The notes under the pieces are model-generated. The model was given only the letters and a program-made list of their open reading frames with translations, was not told the origin of the DNA and searched no databases. A stretch of DNA of 5,802 nt from Deltaproteobacteria bacterium (GTDB taxonomy: Bacteria > Desulfobacterota > Syntrophia > Syntrophales > UBA2210), in contig JAFCZZ010000128.1 in assembly GCA_019314085.1 (NCBI GenBank), positions 1-5,802 of the forward strand, written 5' to 3'. Within the stretch, counting starts at the first letter, position 1; each line of letters starts with the position of its first letter. Shown here in pieces: positions 1 to 4,931 of the stretch. Made by a program: the position numbers and the translations under genes.

Positions 1-1991
1 TCATTGCCCATATAGACGCGGGAAAGACCACCGTAACAGAGCGCGTCCTCTACTACACTGGCAAGACCCACAAACTGGGCGAGCTGCATCATGGTGAAGC
101 GGTCATCGACTGGATGGCACAGGAGCAGGAACGGGGGATAACCATTACCTCCGCCGTCACGACCTGCCTCTGGAAAAATCATGAAATACACATTATTGAC
201 ACCCCCGGACATGTGGACTTCACGATAGAGGTTGAGCGATCTCTCAGGGTGCTGGACGGGGTGCTGGCCGTATTCTGCGCCGTCGGGGGAGTAGAACCTC
301 AGTCGGAAACGGTCTGGCACCAGGCGGACAAGTATCGCGTCCCCAAGATAGCATTCATCAACAAGATGGACCGGGTGGGCGCGGACTATTACGGAACGAT
401 AGAGATGATGAGAGAGAGATTCACCTCAATCCCCCTCCCAATCCAGATACCCTATACAGAGGATGGAACCTTTCAGGGAATAATCGATCTTATCGAACAG
501 AAATTGATCACCTGGGACGAAGACGCTCTCGGGCTGTCGTACGACATGTCGGATATTCCTTCAGATATGCTGTCTGAAACAAAGGAGTATCGGGAGAAGT
601 TAGTCGAGACACTCGCAGAGATCGATGATATCATCGCCGAAAAATATCTGGAGGGGGCCGAGATTACCGAAAGTGAGCTTATTGAATCGCTCAGGAATGC
701 AACCCTCTCACTCAGAGTGGTACCGGTTATGTGCGGCACGGCCCTGCGCAACAAGGGGATTCAGCCGATCCTCGATTCCATCACCCACTTTCTCCCCTCC
801 CCCAAAGAGATACCCCCCGTCGAAGGGATCAATCCCGTAACGAAAGAGGTTGAAAAACGCCGCAACAGCGTAAAGGATCCGTTCGCGGCCCTCGCATTCA
901 AGGTCATACTGGATGAGGGAAGAAAAATGACCTATATGAGGATATACTCCGGAAAGATGAAGGTGGGGGAGGATATCTACAATGCGAGCAAGGAAAAAAA
1001 GGAGAAGGTCTCCCGGCTTTTGAAGATGCACTCCAACAAGCGGGAGCGTGTCAGCGAGGCCGGCGCCGGGGATATCATTGCGGTGGTAGGCCTGAAGGAT
1101 ACCTCCACAGGTGATACCATATGCGATGAGGCCCATCCTATCATCCTTGAACGAATAGAGTTTTACGAACCGGTTATCAGTCAGGCCATTGAGGCAAAGA
1201 CACCCGGGGATCAGGAGCGACTGCTGTTCGCTCTTGAAAAGCTGGCAAGCGAAGATCCCACGCTCAAGATCAAATATGACAACGAGACGGCACAGACGAT
1301 CATCTCCGGAATGGGCGAGCTCCACCTTGAGATCATCACCGACAGACTCATACGGGAGTTTCACACCAATGTGAACATAGGCAAACCCAAGGTTGTCTAC
1401 CGGGAAACGATAGAGAAAGAGATAGCGGTAGAAGAGATATTCGACCGGAAGCTTGGAGACAAGAAACACTTCGGCCACGTCATTCTGCACCTGGAACCTG
1501 GTGAGCGGGGAGGAGGCCTGGTGGTAATCGATGAAACCGGCAGTGACGTTATTCCTCCTGAGTTTCATGCCGTCATGGAAGAAGGTATCCGGGATGCGGC
1601 CCTCAGTGGTGCGATAGCCGGCTACCCGGTCGTCGATGTGACCGTCCGGATGACCGGCGGCTCTTTCAGGGAGGGGGAATCAACACAACTGGGCTACCGA
1701 ATAGCCGCTTCAACGGCCTTTTCAAACGGATGCTCACGCGCACAACCCGTCCTCCTCGAACCCATCGTTGAGGTGGATATCATAACACCGGGTGAATTCA
1801 TGGGCGAGGTCATCGGAAACATCAATGCAAGGAAGGGAGACGTGGAGCGAATAACCCATAAAGATCCCGTCAGCGAGATCAAGGCCCGCGTCCCCCTGAA
1901 ACAGATGTTCGGATATTCGACCGATCTGCGGTCGGTCACCCAGGGAAGGGGAACCTTCTCGATGCAGTTTCTGAAGTATGACAAGGCATAA
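1..1991 (+). CDS. fusA: Elongation factor G (translocase GTPase), 5'-truncated by window edge; probable paralogous EF-G type
   Basis: EF-G moves tRNAs and mRNA through the ribosome using GTP and, with RRF, helps recycle ribosomes; it acts in the cytosol. The reading frame is open from base 3 and gives 662 residues, so roughly 15-20 N-terminal residues are missing compared with a usual EF-G of about 690. Counting from base 3, the GTPase motifs are AHIDAGKTT (residues 2-10, P-loop), RGITIT (switch I), DTPGH (66-70), NKMD (120-123) and CGTA (244-247). Domain II starts near DPFAALAFK, domain III includes SGMGELHLEI, and domains IV and V run to the end (GYPVVDV, PVLLEPI, GEVIGNINARKGD). The ATG at 114 is internal and not the start. 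Unusual points: the domain IV tip reads GGSFREGEST where canonical EF-G has GSYHDVDSS, and the usual SGGRGQYGHV segment is GDKKHFGHV. These suggest one of the secondary EF-G types rather than the str-operon copy; neighbouring S7, S12 or EF-Tu genes are not visible. EF-G identity is certain, the paralogue assignment is inference. Confidence 0.97.
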   Translation, partial: IAHIDAGKTTVTERVLYYTGKTHKLGELHHGEAVIDWMAQEQERGITITSAVTTCLWKNHEIHIIDTPGHVDFTIEVERSLRVLDGVLAVFCAVGGVEPQSETVWHQADKYRVPKIAFINKMDRVGADYYGTIEMMRERFTSIPLPIQIPYTEDGTFQGIIDLIEQKLITWDEDALGLSYDMSDIPSDMLSETKEYREKLVETLAEIDDIIAEKYLEGAEITESELIESLRNATLSLRVVPVMCGTALRNKGIQPILDSITHFLPSPKEIPPVEGINPVTKEVEKRRNSVKDPFAALAFKVILDEGRKMTYMRIYSGKMKVGEDIYNASKEKKEKVSRLLKMHSNKRERVSEAGAGDIIAVVGLKDTSTGDTICDEAHPIILERIEFYEPVISQAIEAKTPGDQERLLFALEKLASEDPTLKIKYDNETAQTIISGMGELHLEIITDRLIREFHTNVNIGKPKVVYRETIEKEIAVEEIFDRKLGDKKHFGHVILHLEPGERGGGLVVIDETGSDVIPPEFHAVMEEGIRDAALSGAIAGYPVVDVTVRMTGGSFREGESTQLGYRIAASTAFSNGCSRAQPVLLEPIVEVDIITPGEFMGEVIGNINARKGDVERITHKDPVSEIKARVPLKQMFGYSTDLRSVTQGRGTFSMQFLKYDKA

Positions 1992-2001
1992 CCGTTCCCC
2001 C

Positions 2002-2005
2002 GAGG
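2002..2005 (+). promoter_or_regulatory. Ribosome binding site for the sigma-54 activator
   Basis: GAGG lies 7 nt before the ATG at 2013, inside the 21-nt gap after the EF-G stop codon. It supports the 2013 start over the next in-frame ATG at 2067, which has no comparable Shine-Dalgarno sequence. The short gap and lack of an obvious terminator suggest cotranscription with the EF-G gene. Confidence 0.6.
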
Positions 2006-2012
2006 CGATTGT

Positions 2013-4130
2013 ATGAGTCCTGACTTCTTTTACTCCACCGAACGCATACTGGGATGCTTCTTTCGCATGAGCGCCCTGATTACAACCCCCTTCAGTTTTG
2101 ACGACACCCTCCAGAAGATCCTGGATGAAGCGGTCGAGACGATGGGCTTTCACCGGGGTGTCATATGCCTGTTGGACGAGGGGAGGGAAAACCTGGTCAC
2201 CACGGTCGTCAAGAATTACACTCCTGTGGAGGCAAAGAGGGCATTTTCACGAAAACTGAATCTGAAAAGGCACGATTGTCTCGTAACAAGGGCCGCAAAG
2301 ACCGGCAATTACATCGTCCTTGAGGATTCCGAAACAGACCCCATGATCACGTCCACAGACCGCAAACTCTCAAGCCTCTATGCGGGAGAGGGGGGCTTCT
2401 ATTCGGCCTTCTGCGGCCCCCTCAGGATACAGGACGATGTCATCGGTATCATAGCTGTGTGGTACGAGAAGAAGACCACGTTCCCACCTGAAGTGATCAG
2501 TACCCTCATGACCTTCGCGAATCATGTCAGCGTCGTCATACATAACCTGCGGCTCCTTGAGGACAACGGACAGAAGATACGACGGCTGCTTGTGTTGCAG
2601 GAAGCGGTATCCCAGCTAAATTCAAGTTATGACCTGGATAAGATACACAAAATCTTGATACACAACGCCATTAGAATAGGCGAAGCAGACAGGGCGCTTC
2701 TCTACTTCCTGGATATCGAAAAGGGGAGTTTTTTGATAAGCGACGGCAAGCAATTATTTTCGGACGAAAATAATATATACTATCCGAAGATACGAAGCAG
2801 TATCGTCCAGAAAGCCCTGGATGAGAAAACGATAATAACTCAGGCCCCGAACCAGAATGCGACCACACAGCCCATATTCGACGGCTACCCCTCCGAGATA
2901 GCCATCCTCCTGAATATCAAAAGTAAGTTCAGGGGCATCCTGTATCTTGGCAAAAAACAGGGGAACTACTCGCGGGACCAGAAAAGTCTCCTCGATATTC
3001 TTATCATCAACGCCGCCGTCTCATATGACAACGCAATCATGCACTCTCAGCTTTCCCTGGAGGCAAAATCCCTTAAAACGGAAGTTGAGATGCTCAAGGA
3101 GAGAGAAAACCAGCTGTTGGGCTTTCACAATATCATAGGAAATTCGAGCAAGATGCTGGACATATTCCAAATGATAAAGGATGTCGCCCGGCACGATACC
3201 TCTGTGCTCATACAAGGAGAGAGCGGTACCGGGAAAGAATTGATAGCCCGTGCCGTCCACCGGCAGAGCATGAGAAAATCAAAACCCTTTGTGGAGGTGA
3301 ATTGCGCGGCGATACCGGGATCGCTGCTGGAGAGTGAACTCTTCGGCTATGAGGCCGGTGCCTTCACCGATGCCAGGAAAAGGAAGATAGGACTCCTTGA
3401 ACACGCAAGCGGGGGAACTTTTCTTTTGGATGAGATCGGTGAAATGAACCCTTCCATACAGGCAAAATTTCTCCGAATGCTCGAAGAAAACCATATCCGT
3501 CGCCTTGGAGGAGTAGAGAATATTCCCATCGATGTCCGATTCATATTTTCCACCAACAGGGATCTGAGTCATATGGTCAGTGAAGGTACCTTCCGCGAAG
3601 ATCTCTTCTACCGGATAAGTGTCGTTCCCATTACTATACCGCCCCTGAGGGATAGAATCGAAGATATCATGCCGCTGGCCTATCACTATATCGGAGAGTT
3701 CAACACAAAATTGAACAAGAGCGTGAAGGGGTTTACAGCCGATGCAGAGAAAATTCTCAAGAGATATAACTGGCCGGGAAATGTCAGGGAACTTAAGAAC
3801 ATTATCGAAAGGATCATGATCCTTCAAAGCGTAAGCAACCTCATCACTGCTGATAATATTCCGGCGGAGATCAAGGCAGCGGCGCCCCAGACACTGGCGA
3901 TACATACCGGTGAACCTTCTCTACTGAACGTCCCTTACCCGGCAGACTATAGAAGCGCGATAGATGAGCTGACAAACAAGATAAAAAAAGAGATCCTTGG
4001 AAAGGCGCTTGAGGTCAACCGCGGCAATAAGACAGCCGCGGCACGGCAGCTTGGCATTTCACGGTATACCCTCATACGCGAACTCAAGAAACTGGAAACA
4101 GACAACCCCTCTGATGTTGCTGCCCCATAA
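2013..4130 (+). CDS. Sigma-54-dependent transcriptional activator, GAF-GAF-AAA+-Fis HTH
   Basis: This 705-residue bacterial enhancer-binding protein should bind upstream DNA and use ATP hydrolysis to open promoters held by sigma-54 RNA polymerase. Residues about 20-183 and 194-345 look like two GAF sensory domains. Both have the fold's typical 'CGPLRIQDDVIGII' or 'RGILYLGKK' strands, but the ligand cannot be read from sequence. A short charged coiled coil (about 347-370) links to the AAA+ domain: Walker A GESGTGKE (402-409), sigma-54 contact loop GAFTDA (449-454), Walker B GGTFLLDE (467-474), arginine-finger region FREDLFYR (527-534) and sensor II WPGNVREL (587-594). A Fis-type helix-turn-helix occupies about 661-694 (GNKTAAARQLGISRYTLIREL). 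There is no receiver domain, so it is probably controlled by ligand or protein binding to GAF rather than by phosphorylation. The contact loop has Asp453 where the consensus GAFTGA has Gly; this is a recognised natural variant and need not abolish function. The gene follows the EF-G gene by 21 nt. A strong sigma-54 promoter lies about 250 bp beyond its stop, the obvious candidate target. Family is certain, signal and target unknown. Confidence 0.96.
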   Translation: MSPDFFYSTERILGCFFRMSALITTPFSFDDTLQKILDEAVETMGFHRGVICLLDEGRENLVTTVVKNYTPVEAKRAFSRKLNLKRHDCLVTRAAKTGNYIVLEDSETDPMITSTDRKLSSLYAGEGGFYSAFCGPLRIQDDVIGIIAVWYEKKTTFPPEVISTLMTFANHVSVVIHNLRLLEDNGQKIRRLLVLQEAVSQLNSSYDLDKIHKILIHNAIRIGEADRALLYFLDIEKGSFLISDGKQLFSDENNIYYPKIRSSIVQKALDEKTIITQAPNQNATTQPIFDGYPSEIAILLNIKSKFRGILYLGKKQGNYSRDQKSLLDILIINAAVSYDNAIMHSQLSLEAKSLKTEVEMLKERENQLLGFHNIIGNSSKMLDIFQMIKDVARHDTSVLIQGESGTGKELIARAVHRQSMRKSKPFVEVNCAAIPGSLLESELFGYEAGAFTDARKRKIGLLEHASGGTFLLDEIGEMNPSIQAKFLRMLEENHIRRLGGVENIPIDVRFIFSTNRDLSHMVSEGTFREDLFYRISVVPITIPPLRDRIEDIMPLAYHYIGEFNTKLNKSVKGFTADAEKILKRYNWPGNVRELKNIIERIMILQSVSNLITADNIPAEIKAAAPQTLAIHTGEPSLLNVPYPADYRSAIDELTNKIKKEILGKALEVNRGNKTAAARQLGISRYTLIRELKKLETDNPSDVAAP

Positions 4131-4164
4131 AAGTGCGATACACGAACGAATAGTTCTATATCTG

Positions 4165-4182
4165 CACACTTTGTGTGTTTTT
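4165..4182 (+). terminator. Weak candidate intrinsic terminator after the activator gene
   Basis: CACAC-TTT-GTGTG forms a perfect 5-bp stem with a 3-nt loop, followed directly by TTTTT, 34 nt after the activator stop codon. The position suits the end of an EF-G/activator operon. The stem is short and only moderately stable, so efficiency is doubtful. The same inverted repeat could instead be a protein-binding site. Confidence 0.3.
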
Positions 4183-4213
4183 ACTTCTTCCGGCTGTTCC
4201 ACGCATACCTTTT

Positions 4214-4230
4214 TGTGCGAGAAGGGCACA
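4214..4230. promoter_or_regulatory. Inverted repeat, candidate upstream activator site
   Basis: TGTGC-GAGAAGG-GCACA is a perfect 5-bp dyad with a 7-nt spacer. Its position, about 170-190 bp before the predicted sigma-54 start site, is typical of enhancer sites for Fis-type activators. GTGCGA occurs again at 4133-4138 just past the activator gene. With only one full dyad in view, assignment to the neighbouring activator is inference. Confidence 0.3.
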
Positions 4231-4325
4231 TATTCAAAAAGCTATTCCCCGCAATACCTGTGAATCTCTCTCCCATCATCACCACACAATGCCTTATTTA
4301 CCCTAGTCCAGTTTCACAACTACCT

Positions 4326-4338
4326 AAAATAATTGATT
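4326..4338 (-). promoter_or_regulatory. Candidate IHF binding site
   Basis: On the minus strand the sequence reads AATCAATTATTTT, matching the IHF consensus WATCAANNNNTTR at all but the last position. It lies in an AT-rich tract 60-75 bp upstream of the predicted start site, between the possible enhancer and the promoter, where IHF commonly bends DNA for sigma-54 activation. AT-rich DNA gives such matches by chance, so confidence is modest. Confidence 0.35.
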
Positions 4339-4375
4339 TATTAAAAATCAAGGATTATATCGCCAAATTTCACTC

Positions 4376-4391
4376 TGGCACCATTGTTGCT
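4376..4391 (+). promoter_or_regulatory. Sigma-54 (-24/-12) promoter
   Basis: The sequence cTGGCACCATTGTTGCT matches the sigma-54 consensus YTGGCACG-N4-TTGCW with a single mismatch (C for G after TGGCAC). The invariant GG (4377-4378) and GC (4389-4390) are separated by exactly 10 nt, the required spacing. Transcription would start near 4402, leaving a leader of about 42 nt before the ATG at 4444. It points away from the sigma-54 activator gene and into the small ORF, the tandem hairpins and their terminator. This is the best-supported regulatory site in the window. Confidence 0.82.
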
Positions 4392-4443
4392 TATGCAAGT
4401 AGATAAGTTCTTTAAATGCTCTTGAACGAGTGATGAGAGTTTC

Positions 4444-4653
4444 ATGGACAACACAACAAAGAGAAGTGAGTCAGAGCGAGGCTCTGAAGAAAAAGGTTCG
4501 GGTTCTCGGGGGTCCGACAAAGATCAGAACATAAAACAGCCGGCTATTGTGACGTCATCGAAGGGCGATGCGGATAGGGACCTCGAGGAAAAGAGATCAA
4601 AAAGTGCCGGTTTGAGCGAAGAGTTTTTCCTCTCGGATATCTCGGGAGATTAA
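4444..4653 (+). CDS. Hypothetical small charged, probably disordered protein (69 aa)
   Basis: I do not recognise a family. The 69 residues contain 13 Ser, 7 Gly, 16 Asp/Glu and 12 Lys/Arg, and no Cys, Trp, Tyr or His. There is no signal peptide or membrane segment. The first 55 or so residues look intrinsically disordered (for example KRSESERGSEEKGSGSRGS). The C-terminus GLSEEFFLSDISGD is the only part with clustered hydrophobic residues and could be a short partner-binding motif. The ATG is preceded by purine-rich GATGAGAG about 5 nt upstream, a modest ribosome binding site. Support for translation is mainly context: the ATG sits about 42 nt downstream of a near-perfect sigma-54 promoter and the ORF ends just before two structured RNA hairpins. 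It could be a leader protein, a small regulator, or a chance ORF within a noncoding RNA. Conservation of the C-terminal motif in relatives would decide. Confidence 0.5.
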   Translation: MDNTTKRSESERGSEEKGSGSRGSDKDQNIKQPAIVTSSKGDADRDLEEKRSKSAGLSEEFFLSDISGD

Positions 4654-4660
4654 GATTTTT

Positions 4661-4702
4661 GCCGGTGGGTGGTTTTATGTTCCCTCCTTTCCGCTCACCG
4701 GC
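4661..4702 (+). repeat. Hairpin repeat copy 1
   Basis: The arms GCCGGTGGGTGG (4661-4672) and CCGCTCACCGGC (4691-4702) form a 12-bp stem with two G-U wobbles. The loop is 18 nt (4673-4690, TTTTATGTTCCCTCCTTT). A run of nine C ends at 4710, so this is not a terminator, which would need a T-run. It starts 7 nt after the small ORF's stop codon. Confidence 0.9.
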
Positions 4703-4705
4703 CCC

Positions 4706-4723
4706 CCCCCATCAATCCGGGGG
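4706..4723 (+). other. C-tract/G-tract small hairpin between the two repeats
   Basis: CCCCC (4706-4710), an 8-nt loop and GGGGG (4719-4723) can form a compact hairpin just after copy 1. It could insulate the two large hairpins from each other, or mark a processing boundary. Copy 2 is also followed by a C-run (4798-4804) but by no matching G-run. Confidence 0.4.
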
Positions 4724-4756
4724 ATGAGACACATATTATCGAGTTTGGCTTTATAT

Positions 4757-4798
4757 GTCGGTGGGTGGTTTTATGTTCCCTCCTTTCCGCTCACCGAC
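4757..4798 (+). repeat. Hairpin repeat copy 2
   Basis: This 42-nt unit starts 96 nt after copy 1 and is identical except at two positions: C to T at stem position 2 (4758) and G to A at its pairing partner (4797). The stem is therefore kept by a compensatory change (C-G to T-A). Arms are 4757-4768 and 4787-4798, with the 18-nt loop at 4769-4786 unchanged. The flanks differ between copies apart from the C-run that follows each. Confidence 0.9.
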
Positions 4799-4852
4799 CC
4801 CCCCTGTATGAATCTGAGAGATAGATCTTCATCGTCTCTTTGTTTATATATC

Positions 4853-4893
4853 GGGCGGCTGGAGGTCTTCGTGTCTTTTGCCGCCCATTTTTT
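4853..4893 (+). terminator. Strong intrinsic terminator ending the sigma-54 transcript
   Basis: GGGCGGC (4853-4859) and GCCGCCC (4880-4886) form a perfect 7-bp GC-rich stem followed by A and six T (4888-4893). The minus strand has no T-run after the stem, so it serves plus-strand transcription. The 20-nt loop contains TGGAGG, complementary to the CCTCC in the two upstream hairpin loops. It lies 38 bp beyond the convergent ychF stop codon. Confidence 0.85.
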
Positions 4894-4931
4894 GTATCCT
4901 CTACAGGAAACAATACTTTCCCCTTTTACCA

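Larger units (their letters stand above)
4131..4443. other. Gene-free control region between activator and small ORF
   Basis: About 310 bases without a convincing gene. It is pyrimidine-rich at first and strongly AT-rich at about 4320-4370. In order it holds a weak hairpin with a T-run (4165-4182), an inverted repeat (4214-4230), an IHF-like site (4326-4338) and a -24/-12 promoter (4376-4391). Activator site, bending site and promoter on the plus strand is the standard plan of a sigma-54-controlled promoter. Open frames here run on from the activator gene's other frames and lack ribosome binding sites. Confidence 0.7.
4661..4893 (+). ncRNA. Putative tandem-hairpin small RNA with anti-Shine-Dalgarno loops
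   Basis: The segment contains two near-identical long hairpins, a linker and a strong terminator, and no plausible gene. Both hairpin loops carry CCCTCCTTT, the same CCTCCTTT found at the 3' end of 16S rRNA. A transcript exposing this could pair with Shine-Dalgarno sequences of mRNAs or act as a sponge. The linker between hairpins can itself pair (C-tract with GGGGG at 4719-4723), and AGAGA/TCTCT (4817-4821 with 4835-4839) could form another small stem. No promoter is obvious immediately upstream, so the RNA probably arises from the sigma-54 transcript that begins near 4402, either as a 3' UTR or by processing. The plan resembles alphaproteobacterial cuckoo/CcsR RNAs, which follow a small-protein gene, but the loop and stem sequences differ. 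Strand choice rests on the promoter and terminator direction. Confidence 0.6.

Noticed and set aside
708..1568. Long minus-strand open frame (286 codons)
   Set aside because: It lies wholly within the EF-G gene on the opposite strand, and its product resembles no family I know. It is a shadow of the coding sequence.
4259..4318. TGTGAA / TTCACA inverted pair (4259-4264 and 4313-4318)
   Set aside because: Six-base arms 48 nt apart are expected by chance and do not form a typical operator.
4416..4433. Six-codon upstream ORF (ATG CTC TTG AAC GAG TGA) in the leader of the small ORF
   Set aside because: It has no ribosome binding site and is too short to separate from chance. It might still affect initiation at 4444.
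4661..4798. Tandem hairpins as intrinsic terminators, integron attC sites or a CRISPR array
   Set aside because: C-runs, not T-runs, follow each hairpin. There is no integrase, cassette structure or attC core, and two units with a 54-nt gap, no further repeats and no cas genes do not make a CRISPR array. A dispersed REP-type repeat cannot be fully excluded from one locus.
4661..4798. Minus-strand reading of the loops as Shine-Dalgarno sites (AAAGGAGG)
   Set aside because: No ATG, GTG or TTG at proper spacing follows; the next bases read GAACATAAAACC. The strong promoter and terminator both point to the plus strand.
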